Source of the DNA: Actinomucor elegans
Lineage: Eukaryota > Mucoromycota > Mucoromycetes > Mucorales > Mucoraceae
Length of the DNA stretch: 64,000 nucleotides
Direction of reading: 5' to 3'
NCBI GenBank assembly: GCA_026027325.1
Contig: JAMSLZ010000010.1
Span: 744,001-808,000 of the forward strand
The notes beneath the pieces are model-generated. The model ran no database searches. It had not been told where the DNA came from and saw only the letters and a program-made list of their open reading frames with translations. Shown piece by piece: positions 11,617 through 23,093 of this stretch. Each line of letters begins with the position of its first letter. Position 1 is the stretch's first letter. Made by a program: the position numbers and the translations under genes.

Positions 11617-13076
11617 ATGATGATAATCAACAAGAGAAGACAGACGCTGCTCCAGATCCTGCTAGTTATGGCTGTGATGGGCTTAATAGCTTATGCATTC
11701 TACCCCGCATTGCCTCCCTCTACTCGAATCTTAGCCGATAACTGGTACGACGAAAGCAAACTTCCAAGCTTGGAATCCCATGCAAGACAAGAAGCAGCTG
11801 CCTTGGCTGCAATCAGCCAGAAAAACGCTGCCAACGTCGCTATGACCAATCCTAACCGCGTAAAGGCTGCTTTTGTTATCTTGGCTAGAAATTCTGACCT
11901 GCAAGGCATCCGTTATTCTATTCGTCAAATGGAAGATCGTTTCAATCGTCACTTTAACTACCCTTATGTATTCTTGAACGAAGAATACTTTACTGATGAA
12001 TTCAAGCAAAAGACGAGTGATTTGACCAAGGCACAAACATTTTACGGTAAAATTGAATCTGATATGTGGGGGTATCCAGACTATATCAATCAAACCTATG
12101 CTGCCGAGTGTAGACAATCCATGCATGATCGAAGAATTATTTATGGCGGTAGTGAATCGTATAGACACATGTGCAGGTAAAGCTATAGAAACCAATACTT
12201 TATCTGGTCAACTAAAAGTACATGCTTACTCTCCAATAGATTCCAGTCGGGCTTCTTCTTCAGGCATCCTTTGCTCGATGACTTCGAATACTACTGGCGT
12301 ATTGAGCCTAATGTAAAATACTTTTGTGATGTTGATTACGATGTATTCCAGATGATGAAGGACAATCAGTTCAAATATGGTATGGTTAATAATCATTTAG
12401 CTAGGCAAATCCCTTGTTTACATTCTTCCATAGGTTGGACTCTTTCACTTACCGAATACATGGATACCATTCCGACCCTTTGGAATGCTGCTCAAGAGTT
12501 TATGGAAAAACATCCAGAATACATCAACTGGGGCGATGAGAGCTTGATGCCTTGGCTCACTGATAACGAATTCAAGGACTACAATGGCTGTCATTTCTGG
12601 TCCAACTTTGAAATCGGTTCACTGGACTTTTTCAGAAGCGAGAGATACCTGAAATTTTTCCAGCATCTAGATGAAAAAGGCGGTTTCTTCTATGAAAGGT
12701 AAAACCCCAGAATCTGTCATTATTCATAGTAGATTAACTTTTAGGGGTAGATGGGGAGATGCTCCAGTACACTCGTTAGCCGTAGCCATGATGCTTAAAA
12801 CATCAGAAGTACATTTCTTTAATGATATTGGTTACAAACATAACCCATTGATGCACTGTCCATTTGAACCTTGGGCCCAGAAGAAGTGCTGGTGTAATGA
12901 TAAAGAAAATTTTGGTAAGTTATCATCAAACGATTGTCTACCTTGATTGACAATATGGTGTAGATTGGACTGACTGGAGCTGCGCTACGCGTTACCGCAA
13001 GATCCAAAGTGATTTCTCCTGGAGTGAATCAGTCTACAGGAACAAGACAGGACCTTATCGCATCAAGACCAACTAA
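11617..13076 (+). CDS. KRE2/MNT1-family alpha-1,2-mannosyltransferase (GT15)
   Basis: Four exons, 11617..12176, 12240..12698, 12745..12914 and 12964..13076, give 433 residues with every junction in phase. The protein is a type II Golgi membrane enzyme: a short basic cytoplasmic head (residues 1-9), one hydrophobic anchor (about 10-30) and then a luminal catalytic domain. GT15 signatures are 'KAAFVILARN', 'EPNVKYFCDVDYDVF' (acidic metal/nucleotide site), 'YMDTIPTLWNAAQEFMEKHP' and 'NGCHFWSNFEIG' (catalytic region), plus 'WGDAPVHSLAVAMM'. It transfers mannose from GDP-mannose to N- or O-linked glycans or glycolipids. The ATG at 11617 is preferred to the GTG-led frame at 11569 because it sits just before the anchor. 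Which KTR/KRE2 paralogue it represents cannot be told. Confidence 0.95.
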
Positions 13077-13345
13077 CAAAACCCATATATCATCTATTGC
13101 GCATAATCCCTACTACCATTCCATCGTATATCACTTCCCTTTTATATATTCATATATATATATATTATTTTTTTTTGAAAAACGTTAATAAAAATGTACA
13201 CTTTATTTTTCGAGATGATCTTGGTAATTGAATGATCCACCCAATGGAACGCGCACGTTTATATTTTTAAATTCCATCGCTTTGAGCCAATCCTGTGTTG
13301 ACAGACCAGCTTTGTTCTTTGCTTTTCTAATTATATTAACACACT

Positions 13346-15349
13346 ATGCTTGACTTATTTACCATCTTGACAAAAGGCGGCTTCGTATTATGGCAAAAGA
13401 ACTTTGCACCCATCTCCGGCTCTCCTGTTGAAGACCTGATACGTAACGTACTTATTGAAGAGCGTGCTGGTACAGATTCCTATTATAAAGACAACTATGC
13501 TCTCAAGTGGACGTTTGCCAACGAACTCGACCTGGTATTCGTTGTTGCCTATCAAAAGATCTTGCAACTTGCCTATATCGATGAACTTTTAGAGACTGTA
13601 AAGCGCATGTTTCTCGAAACCAACAAGCAAGTGATTGCACAAGGTCATCTTGTCGATAGCGATTATACCTCGTTTGGTCAAATCTTTGATCAACTGCTAT
13701 TACAGATTGAAGCCAAGTATGCATCCCATAACCGTCAGCGTGTACCAAGAAAGTTTGAGAATACCAAAAAGTTTGAAAGCTCGTTGAAGGGTTCACAAGC
13801 ACAGAATAGTAAAGTACACTTTTGAAGTGATCGAAAGAAACCAAGGAACTGACGTTTCAATTGTAAATATATATATATATAGCTGGTGCACTTCCTGTGA
13901 TCAATACCACCAATACAGTAGATGAAGATGAGATTACAAAGAATATTCGTGCTTTAAAGTTACAGGGCAGCCCCAGAGCTGTTGGTAAAGGACGTAAGGC
14001 TGTGAAATCCAATAAATCAACACCTGCAAGCTCGCCTAGTATCAAAGATGATAGCACACAAAAGAAAAAGAAGTCGCAAAAGCAAGCACGTGTGTGGGAC
14101 GGTCAGATTGCAAAGGGTGAAATGGAAGCACTTGATTATTCAGCCAACAAAGGCAATGATGAAGAGGAAGAAGATGATGTGGATGCGATTGCTGCTCAAT
14201 TTGTCGACGAATCCAAGCTGGGTCAAAAGAATGAAAAGGGTATTTATACAGTTCAAGATGTGATCCAACAAGAAAGTGAACAAGAAGAACTGGATTTTGG
14301 TGATGAAGATCAAGATTTGAAAGACAAGACACAAAAGGCAGCCAGTGCTGGATTGTTTTCTTATTTCAAGTCGTTCACTAGCCAGCGTGAAATGACCGCC
14401 GAGACACTGGATCCAGTGATTGCTACTATCAAAGAACATTTGATTACACAAAACGTAGCTACAGAGATTGCAGAGCATTTATGCCAAAGCGTACGAACAA
14501 GTTTGCTGGGTAAAAAACTCGGTAGCTTTGAAAGAATTTCCACGGCCGTTCGAAATAGTATGGAAACCGCCTTGAAGCGTATTTTGACACCCAAGACGTC
14601 TTTGGATATCCTGAGAGACATTGAACAAGCTAAATCTGAAAAGCGACCTTATACTATGTGCTTTATTGGTGTAAATGGCGTTGGCAAGGTAAGAACAGTA
14701 TAACCTGAAGAGAAGTATGACTAATGGTTTTGTATAGTCCACTAATCTTAGTAAAGTTTGTTTTTGGTTGCTTCAAAACAATTACAAGATCTTGATTGCT
14801 GCCTGTGATACTTTCCGTAGTGGTGCGGTAGAGCAATTGCGTGTACATGCTCGTAACCTTCGCGCACTTCAAACAAGCGGAGGGGGTATTGTCGAACTCT
14901 TTGAACGTGGCTATGGTAAAGATTCTGCTGGTATTGCCAAAGATGCCATTAATTACGCTACAGTCAATAGCTTTGATGTGGTATTGATCGATACTGCTGG
15001 CCGTATGCAAGATAACGAGCCTTTAATGAGAGCTCTGTCCAAACTTGTTTCTGTAAATCAACCTGACAAGATTATCTTTGTCGGCGAAGCTCTAGTGGGT
15101 AACGAAGCTGTAGATCAGCTTACCAAATTCAATCAAGCATTGAAAGATTTCTCTGGATTGCAAAACCCAAGACATATCGATGGTATGATTCTTACCAAGT
15201 TTGATACAATCGACGATAAAGTGGGTGCTGCTCTGTCAATGACTTATATCACTGGTCAACCCATCTACTTTGTTGGTACCGGTCAAACGTATACTGATCT
15301 CAAGAACCTAAAGGTGTCTCATGTTGTGCATAGCCTACTGAAAAAATAA
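13346..15349 (+). CDS. SRP101: Signal recognition particle receptor subunit alpha
   Basis: Three exons, 13346..13808, 13883..14688 and 14738..15349, give 626 residues, close to the animal length. The N-terminal longin-like SRX domain (about 1-150, '[17 protein letters not shown]...') binds the SRP receptor beta subunit on the ER membrane. A charged linker with Lys-rich and acidic runs follows. The C-terminal NG GTPase shows G1 'GVNGVGKSTN', insertion motif '[11 protein letters not shown]', G3 'DTAGRMQ' and G4 'TKFD'. The second intron falls inside G1, exactly after the P-loop Lys codon. The protein pairs with SRP54 to hand ribosome-nascent chains to the translocon. It is convergent with a GET2-like gene on the other strand. 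Confidence 0.96.
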
Positions 15350-15784
15350 AATTAATATATATATAATACTATCACTAATAAAAAAAAACTGTACGTACAT
15401 ACTTTATACTTGTTCCTGTAGTTGGAATTTTAATATCATTAGCAATACTAATAAGTATATGCCGACATTACATTTTTTTTTTTTTACCAGTTCTATCTAG
15501 TCTAATGTCACGTTTGATGGTTAGCATATATTCATAATGGAGCGCTGCACCTACTAGTACCATTATTTGATTAAAATGGTTTATGCAGGTTCGATTTGTA
15601 GATCTTTCAACCGTTCCTCAGTCTAAAACCTCAAACGACATTCATAGAGATCATTATGTTTAAACAAACCGCGCCAATACTATTGTCAGTCGACACTATC
15701 CCTAGAACCAAATGCATTGACATTACTTTTATTACGATACATATCTATCAAGATCTACTGTTGCGCTTGTTTTCTTTCACAACG
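15350..15784. other. Convergent intergenic region
   Basis: 435 bp between the 3' ends of the SRP receptor and GET2-like genes. It has AT-rich 3' sequences with AATAAA-like runs and one long dispersed-repeat copy (15491-15590), and nothing else that I can support. Confidence 0.6.
15491..15590 (+). repeat. Dispersed intergenic repeat, extended copy
   Basis: Core 'tctaatgtcacgtttgatgg' followed by 'ttcataatggagcgctgcac' and 'accattatttgattaaaatg'. The right extension matches the copy at 53866-53950, showing the family is longer than the core. Confidence 0.6.
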
Positions 15785-16810
15785 CTACTGCATGATCGCT
15801 ACACTTAAAGACATAAAACCAATGACAAATATCACGATACATAGGTCTTTGAATATACTCGTAGCCATAAACCCATACTTTTGCAGAAAACAAGCGGGCT
15901 GTTGTAATGAAACCGGTAACTGGGAAGCTATATCGGAGAAGACAGATTCATCAGGAATTGTACAGTCCTAAATCAACATATATGTGTATGTGTGTGTGTT
16001 TTTAGCTTGTCTGATAGATTCATAACGTATAATACTATACAGGTTGGTATATTGTTCTGCCGAATCGCATAGCTATCTCAAGTGTCACAAAATACCAAAA
16101 TACAGGCTATATATACTATACATCAGTACCATCACCCTAATGCGAAACAATCAAAACACTTACAATGTGGACGGTTGCCTCTTTTCTTAAAACAGGATTC
16201 TGTATCAATTGAGGTACTTGGCTAATACCATGTGTTACCGTTTCTTCATAGACAGCCAAGAATCCCAACCATACCATCGATACAAAATGCAATAGGTTCC
16301 AATACTTGTTTGCTGGATGTGAACTAGTAGATCGTCTCGGCTCTGGGTTGGTTTTACGCAACATATTGGCCAACAAAAGCTGAGGCACGCGACCACCCAA
16401 GAATCCATTTTCGTTGAGGGCATTGGCTTGCTCTTCCTCAATCATTTTCTGTACAATAGGTCGATGCTGCTGTTGTCTTTTAAACGACGTGGAAGGGGAG
16501 GGTGTGATACGCTCTTCATAGGTTCGTCGGCGCACGTCGTTGGACGCAGGATAATGTTCTGCCAACGTGTTAGGTTCTTGAATAGAAGACGAACTAGAAG
16601 TGGAAGGGGAAGGTGTAGGCGAAAGTGTTTCTCGAAGCGCTTTGAGATAAAATACACGTCAACTATTCAAAAGTCATTTCTAGGTTTACATAGTTTACCT
16701 GCTTGACTACCAGTAATCTTGCTTAATCTGCTTTCTGCTGAAGCCAAGATCCTTTGCTGTCTTCTTGCACGACGTCTTTCGAGTTTTTCCTGTTCTGTCA
16801 TGTCACCCAT
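15785..16810 (-). CDS. GET2: GET complex membrane subunit GET2 (CAML family)
   Basis: Four exons, complement(16699..16810), (16164..16639), (16041..16106) and (15785..15967), give 278 residues. The N-terminus carries the family signature, a basic cluster followed by 'ILASAESRLSKI' (about residues 8-34), which in GET2/CAML binds the targeting ATPase GET3. A disordered Ser/Pro/Gln-rich linker follows. Three hydrophobic segments match the expected three transmembrane helices: 'LLHFVSMVWLGFLAVY', 'PVFWYFVTLEIAM' and 'FKDLCIVIFVIGFMSLSVAI', the last being nearly C-terminal. The small exons 3 and 4 were found by splice signals and phase and are individually modest evidence, but together they complete the topology. 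The protein receives tail-anchored proteins at the ER with GET1. Confidence 0.87.
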
Positions 16811-17015
16811 GTCGATACTGTTATACTTTGTGAATAAAACACGCTTTCTGGAACTATTAGCGCAACCTAAAGTTAATTCACGTGTGACGGAGATTGAGAT
16901 ATCAGTTACCAAATGCTAGCCTATTGAACGCCGATCTTTGTTCATAGGCATGGAACTGGCTACGTTTTATAAGGATCGCTTAAACCCCAAGTAGATTAAA
17001 ATGAAAGCGTTACCC

Positions 17016-17041
17016 TTTTTTTTTTTTTTTTTTTTTTTTTT
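17016..17041 (+). repeat. T26 homopolymer
   Basis: Uninterrupted run of T upstream of the GET2-like gene. Confidence 0.9.
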
Positions 17042-17700
17042 GTATATTCGGCTCTCGATATTCAATGAAGACAGGAGTATAAAAACAGCCAAATTGGATA
17101 CTGTATCGTTACTATTAACATCCATCTACTATAGCATGTTTCCATAGCACCTATATGGCATTTATATATCATATCTTTGCTGCTTTCATTGATTCATTTA
17201 TGTTTCATTTGGCAAAATGTTTGCAGCAGCAGCTAATAATGATGGACGGTAAAGCATCCTCATTGGATGACGGTAATTGAATGAAAGGTGTCTTCTTCTA
17301 TCCTTGGTATACTTATCGAGAAAATTCATTAGGCAAGTCAAACGCTTCTACACCAATGTCAAATCAAGATACAGCTTCCTTTTCCGAAGGTCATGTGTCA
17401 GAAACTATGTTAGTTTAAAATGATATGATTTGTTTTTAACTACCCTATTGCAGAGTACCAAAACAAAAAGCTATAAATGCACATTTTCTTCTCTAAACCA
17501 AGACTTTTATTCTTACTTTCATATAAAATTTGCATTATTCGAAAAAAAAAAAAGATTTTTGGCTACAACTTTTGCTAAATAAATGGATGATCAATTTAGA
17601 CTTATGTCGTCCTACTCCTGGAATTTTAATTTTTAATCAATTTTTGACTTAAATGTAACGCTTGAAAATTTGCATGGAACTTCAATCAACTTTAGTAATC

Positions 17701-17745
17701 TTGACCAATCTCATTTCAATGTCACATCTGATGAGCGTTCTAAAT
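17701..17745 (+). repeat. Dispersed intergenic repeat copy
   Basis: Well preserved: 'ttgaccaatctcatttcaat' followed by 'gtcacatctgatgagcgttc'. Confidence 0.65.
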
Positions 17746-18208
17746 TCAAAATAAGCCGTTTCATCAATTAACATATTGATTGGAGTACAATATGTTTCTT
17801 ACATTGAACAATTCGTGGCCATTTATTCATTTTTATGTATTTTATTGAATATGATGGTGTAAAGATTTCTTGTCTATACCGCTGATCTTTATAGAATGAA
17901 GGCCGTAAAAGAAGAGGATACATGATACGTTCTTCCCCAGCTTTTTCTTTCTTTTTTTTTTTTTTTAAATGATAATTTTCACGTGCAAGTACACAAATGA
18001 TCCTAGAAATAATATATGACTATTCAAAGTAACATTGAAGTGTAATTGGCTGTATATTAATGGAAAAAAGCATATGCTGATTTATTATAATTATGATTAG
18101 TATAGTTTTATATAATACTGTACAAAAAGGTATTGAACAAAGCACGCATTATATAAAACAAAGAGGGGCATAGGAAAATGGTTATATACATATAAAAAAA
18201 AAGCATAA

Positions 18209-19186
18209 TTACTTGGTATCAGTTGCATTAAAAGACCAACATGTTGGAGGCTTGGTTCTTTTGATAGACAATGGCACAGACCATACACAATTATCCAGCG
18301 ATACATTGACTATATGATCTTCCTTATTTTCCTCCAAATGACCCACCAACTCGCAAGTTACCGTTAGTATCTGAGTAATCATGTGTGCCAAAAACTCTAT
18401 CAAATACGATTTGCCTTGATCAATAGCAAGATGCAATGCTTCCAATGCTTGATATAATGTATTCACTCCACAGCGTGTTTGCTCTGCCAACATATTGAAC
18501 GCAAGTGCCAAAACACTGGGTGATAGTTGTTCTTCTTGTAGGGGTCGAATGATACACACAGGCCGCGACTGTGGATCCTCTGCAAACGATTTTTTAGGGT
18601 TGTGCATAACTGTGAAAGAAACCCATTCATATTGATGTTCTTGAGCATGTTTGGGATGATATTTGAGCCATCGAATGCGAAAGGTGGTGTATAATCGAGA
18701 AGGTATTTTGCTTAATTTTTGGCATAGAGGACCAACGTCTGACGGATAGACAAAAGACATAATAGGTTGGCCCTTGAGTTCATGAGGTTGTTGGGGAAAT
18801 TCCAAGCAAGGGTAGGCGTGTTCAATGGTGCCGAAGGGACTTAGGCGCAAGATAGTCACTGGTCCTGATGATATTGATTGGTTCTGAACAGGACGTAATA
18901 ACCAATACTCCAAGTCCTTTGCATTGGCAAGTGGATCAAAGTGAATACATAGTTCAAAGCGTACTTTTCCATGAGATGCTTGTAAAAAGTAACCCTGTTT
19001 GCTTCTCGAAGGTTCAAGAATTGAAACAGGCTTTCCTACCAGTTGAGCAGGTTCATAGCCGAGCATATTGAATACTTCATCTGTTGCTGATACAATCGTC
19101 TGCTTCTCCTTGTGGACAATCATTAATGAAGATGATCTTAGAGGACAATTATGAAAGTAGTGATCATTTGAAGTATTCTGCTGCAT
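18209..19186 (-). CDS. PAS-domain protein without recognisable output domain
   Basis: Single exon, 325 residues, ATG at 19186. A first PAS fold spans about residues 18-110 (its core 'SATDEVFNMLGYEPAQLVGK' is typical PAS). A second PAS/PAC-like fold spans about 125-230 ('IMSFVYPSDVGPLCQKL', then a 'WVSFTVMHNPKK' PAC-like strand). The last 90 residues are helical and Leu-rich. No LOV Cys motif, DNA-binding domain, kinase or heme-binding signature is visible. It may be a sensor that works through partner binding; in fungi such short PAS proteins accompany light or redox regulators, but no function can be assigned from sequence alone. Confidence 0.85.
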   Translation of the reverse strand: MQQNTSNDHYFHNCPLRSSSLMIVHKEKQTIVSATDEVFNMLGYEPAQLVGKPVSILEPSRSKQGYFLQASHGKVRFELCIHFDPLANAKDLEYWLLRPVQNQSISSGPVTILRLSPFGTIEHAYPCLEFPQQPHELKGQPIMSFVYPSDVGPLCQKLSKIPSRLYTTFRIRWLKYHPKHAQEHQYEWVSFTVMHNPKKSFAEDPQSRPVCIIRPLQEEQLSPSVLALAFNMLAEQTRCGVNTLYQALEALHLAIDQGKSYLIEFLAHMITQILTVTCELVGHLEENKEDHIVNVSLDNCVWSVPLSIKRTKPPTCWSFNATDTK

Positions 19187-19468
19187 AGAAAATAATCAAT
19201 ATAAAGAAAAAAAAAAGTGAGACTAGCTGACACGCCTTTATATATAAGCTGTGGTGTGTCTCGCGTGGGTTTTGGCGGGTTTCACATGATAAACAGCTAG
19301 TTTCTCTGGTGAAACGCTGATCAAGAGAAGCATATGAATACGTTAGTAGTACAATGATCGAAGCTTGGTGTAAAGTAAGGCACGTTTTAGTGTTCTTGAT
19401 TAACTCATCTTATATCATGAAGATTATACATAAAAAGAGAAACGGTTAAATAATTCATTTCGTTTTTA

Positions 19469-21230
19469 TTACACCACTTGTATCAAATAATAAGAAGACT
19501 TGCCAACGCGTAATACGCACACTTTACCATCTATCAAATCTGCTTCTTCTATAGTTTGTTTGACATTGGTAATCCGTTGATTATTCAAGTAAAATCCTCC
19601 AGCTTTGATCTTCTTTTGCGCATCAGCTATTAAATAAAAAAAAAAACATGCGTTATTATCACTCTCGCTAACCGTGTAACTAAACCATCTTACATTTAGA
19701 TTTTGCAGCATTGGTGATGGAGGCAATTTTATCCAACCCAGATCCAATCACATCTGAGCGCTCCAGTCGAACAAATCGGTTTATGTCAGTATGAAACGCT
19801 TCAATAATATGATCGCCTGATAATGTACTCAAATCATCTCCAAATAACACCTTGGTAGCAGTTTGTGCCTTGCGTAAACCAGCAGCTATTGATTTACTCT
19901 GTAAATAAAAAAGCGATAACAGATATGCAAGACCTACCTCCATGGACTAGTTCTGTCGTTTCATTTGCTAATAAGGTCTGTGCTAATCTTTGCTCTGGCG
20001 ATTTCTAGTCTGAATTAGCTCGTTTGAAATAGCTTAATCATTTGGGTTTTTCTTTTTACCTGGTGTTCTTTCATGATGTCAGATACTTGTTCTTTTGACA
20101 AGAATGTAAACATCTGCAAGTATTTCCCTACATCGCTATCCGTTGTTTTCATCAAAAACTAATAGATACTATTGAGCTTTCCTTGACAAGAGCCTAATAA
20201 AATTGCTTTACCTGGTAGAAATCAAACACACTCGTCATTGTTTCATCCAACCAAATAGCATTACCAGCTGATTTTCCAAACTTTTCACCTGTCGAAGTTA
20301 ACAATAAGGGTATGGTAATACCAAATGCTCTTGATTCCATGTCATCTTTTTTCGATTCTTCATCCTCCAAATTTCTTTTTCTTGATATCATATCAATACC
20401 TGCAGTGATATTACCCCATTGATCACTACCACCCAACTATGCAAATGAATCATCAGCAGATATTTTAACAAACCAATACCAAAAAAAAAGTACCTGAATA
20501 CGACATCCGTGATGCTTGTAAAGATACCAAAAATCATACGCTTGCAATAGCTGGTATGAAAACTCTGTAAAACTGATGCCTTGTGTCGTGTCCATACGCG
20601 ATTTGACACTTTCTTTCGCCAACATGGTATTGACTCGTGCATATCTTCCCACATCGCTCAAGAAATCAATGGCTGTCATTGCACTAAACCAACTGTAATT
20701 ATTCAATACCTTAGGTATCAAATCAGTTTTATTAAATCCGTGCTTTTCGGCATAAGTTGCACCATTTTCAAAAAACCGATGAATTTGACCTTGGATGCCG
20801 GCCACATTGACTTTGAGCGTTTCGGGTGATAATGGTACACGCTCTGATTTTCGACCAGATGGATCGCCAATACTGCCAGTAGCACCGCCTACCAGGGCAA
20901 TAGTTTGGTGGCCTCGGACATGAAAATGCAATAATCCCATTAGTGTCACTAGGTTACCCAAGTGAAGGCTTTTAGCAGTAGGATCAACACCACAGTAAAT
21001 AGCTGTAGGTGCATTGGTCTTTTCGGTCACGTCAGGACTAGAGTGAGTCAGAACTTTTTTTTTTTTTTTTTGGTTTATGCAGTTATCCAAGTGATTTACC
21101 TAGTGACGTTGGAAACAAGACCTCTGTTGGTCATGTCTGTAATGACATTAGAATAAGTACCCAAGAAGCATTTATGAGTTTGAAGCGCACGGGTCCATTT
21201 GGGACTTTGTACTCGTTTCAGAATGAACAT
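19469..21230 (-). CDS. MSY1: Mitochondrial tyrosyl-tRNA synthetase
   Basis: Seven exons, complement(21100..21230), (20494..21037), (20212..20436), (20060..20158), (19934..20004), (19694..19896) and (19469..19626), give 476 residues. Class I aaRS features are '[15 protein letters not shown]' (HIGH-like), 'GGSDQWGNI' (tyrosine/tRNA site) and 'EKFGKS' (KMSKS-like). A C-terminal S4-type RNA-binding segment, '[14 protein letters not shown]', follows. The bacterial-type architecture and the N-terminus rich in basic and hydroxyl residues ('[20 protein letters not shown]') indicate import into mitochondria. Intron 5 is awkward: the only junction that keeps frame uses a GTCTTG donor and an ACAGAG acceptor. 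The relation to CYT-18, which also splices group I introns, is known for some fungi but is not testable here. Confidence 0.93.
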
Positions 21231-21680
21231 GACAGTGATCAAAGCGAATAAATGAATAACCCTTGCGTTCAACTGGCATTAGGCTTGAGCTGAGTGACTG
21301 TGAGAGGAATTTAAATTTAGGGGCAAGTTTTTTTTATACCTGTCAAACTTGGAAAATAAATCTTTAATCTATGTTTGATATCATAAAACTGTATCGATAG
21401 AACCAGATATTTTTTTTCTAAAAAAAACCCATTTACTCTATTTTAATTGCGCGCTGAACAAAGTAGATACCATGCTTTAATGCTTTTGCATTGGGGTATA
21501 TCTTGCGAGAAAATATTATATTTATTCCTCGCCCTGCTTTTATTGGAAGTTTAACAACCAATGGTAGTTCATATAACAAAACCCTAGGAACGCCCTTTGG
21601 AAAAGTTTAAAACGTGATCTCTTTACTGTTTCGGGTGGCCAATCAAGGCAGCAAAGCATTCAAACTCCTTTATTAAGGTA

Positions 21681-21745
21681 CTGATTAATCTTAGTTTAAT
21701 GCTATATCTGACTAGTAGCATAGCTAATAAAAGCAAAATGCAGAT
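21681..21745 (+). repeat. Dispersed intergenic repeat copy
   Basis: Reads 'ttagtttaatgctatatctg' followed by 'actagtagcatagctaataa'. It is degenerate but collinear with other copies. Confidence 0.5.
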
Positions 21746-21779
21746 GGAGATTTACAAAGACTTGAAAAAAAATACTTGA

Positions 21780-22073
21780 ATGGTGGAAAGTATAGCAATG
21801 AATGCTTTTCAACTATCCAATTGTCTGCCGTCAGTGATAGGGTATTATTTAGGTCAAAAACTGCCAAAAAAAGAAATCATATCCTCTGAGGAAAGTCTGT
21901 ACGCCAACGTTTTGATCAAAAACCAAGAAACTCCGAAGTTTTGTATAGGTGTGAGTGTAAATGGATTGTACAGGCAGTTACACGCTTTTACAATAATGTA
22001 CTTTCATCGCGTGTATACAGCAATGAAAGATAAACTACAGCAATACCTGGTAGCGTTGTGTTTTGAAATATAA
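21780..22073 (+). CDS. Small hypothetical ORF (97 codons)
   Basis: ATG-initiated, intronless frame beginning MVESIAMNAFQLSN and ending in '...LVALCFEI'. Amino-acid composition is reasonably protein-like, with few homopolymers, but I recognise no family and there is no conserved neighbour or clear promoter. It could be a chance frame in the gap upstream of the synthetase gene. Confidence 0.25.
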   Translation: MVESIAMNAFQLSNCLPSVIGYYLGQKLPKKEIISSEESLYANVLIKNQETPKFCIGVSVNGLYRQLHAFTIMYFHRVYTAMKDKLQQYLVALCFEI

Positions 22074-22241
22074 ACAAGTATCCATCCTGTTTTACATATA
22101 ACAATAAAACATCCTTCAGCCATATACTCTAATATTTTGTTTGCAGCATGTTCCTTGCATTGTGCTCAGATACAACTGTTCTGAATCAATTAGAATGATG
22201 TTTGTCTTTACAAAAAAAAAGCTTTATTTAGCTCGTTAATG

Positions 22242-22436
22242 TTAATATCTACTGAACAGAAAAGCACTTGTATAAGTATACGCTTGTCCATCGTAATCGT
22301 TTGAAATCCAGAGCAATTTTGAAAGCTCGTTTGAAGACCAGAACGCATTTGGGAAAGCATTTGCCAATAGAATATAGAGGTATCCAAGAGCAAGCCCTGT
22401 CGATAGAGTGGTAAAGAACTTGTCGAGAATAGCCAT
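22242..22436 (-). CDS. Small putative membrane protein (64 residues)
   Basis: ATG at 22436. The product starts MAILDKFFTTLSTG, then has one hydrophobic segment (about residues 8-27, 'TLSTGLALGYLYILLANAF') and a polar Trp/Ser-rich tail ending FLFSRY. The layout resembles small single-pass mitochondrial or ER proteins, but no family is recognised. An overlapping longer frame (22208-22540) is Phe-rich and less credible. Confidence 0.35.
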   Translation of the reverse strand: MAILDKFFTTLSTGLALGYLYILLANAFPNAFWSSNELSKLLWISNDYDGQAYTYTSAFLFSRY

Positions 22437-22904
22437 GGAAATATGTATGAATAAAGTGCGCTTCTAAAGAGAGTATGTGCAGTCCAGCTGTATAGTAGTA
22501 CTCGTAAGAAGAAAAAGAACAAAGAGAAGAATAAATTCATAATATCTTAAATACATAATATCAGTGCACATACAAACTGACAAAGTTCAGAAATGTTAAA
22601 AACGATAAATTATTGGTCAGCGGAGAACACATGCACTGTCCACCACCAAAGTATGGCCCAGCAAAAACCATTGTAATATTCAATCTTCAATAGATAATAA
22701 TCCAAGATACACGCTCCAAAATTGGAAAAACATCAAGAAAAAACAATATTTTTTTTTTACTTTTCATAACCGTACATCATCATTAACAAAAGCTAAAGCG
22801 TTAATACGATATAGCATTTTTTTTCCACTTAATTGTTAAAAAAAAGAAAGTACATCACTCACACTAATATTTAGTTTTCTACAGGTTTTGCTAACAATGT
22901 TACG

Positions 22905-22935
22905 TGCAAAATTGCATCTGGCATATTACATTATT
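22905..22935 (+). repeat. Dispersed intergenic repeat, fragment
   Basis: 'aaaattgcatctggcatatt' resembles the copy at 31011 ('taatgtcgcatttggcaact'). Confidence 0.3.
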
Positions 22936-23093
22936 ACAACCTCGATTTTTATAGGTGCAGAACTCACTTTCTGAGACCAAAATTAAATGAGTGAACACAT
23001 CCACTTTATTGGGTGCCTAACTTTAAAAATCAAAATAATCGATCAAGACTCCGAAAAAATATTTTGAAATACAAAAGCTGAGCTAGAGCAACG

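Larger units (their letters stand above)
16811..18208. other. Intergenic region, 1.4 kb
   Basis: Upstream of GET2 and downstream of the PAS gene. It contains a T26 tract (17016-17041), other T/A runs and a dispersed-repeat copy (17701-17745). No gene is supported. Confidence 0.55.

Noticed and set aside
14042..14742. Several antisense frames over the SRP receptor gene
   Set aside because: They are shadows of a clearly identified gene on the other strand.
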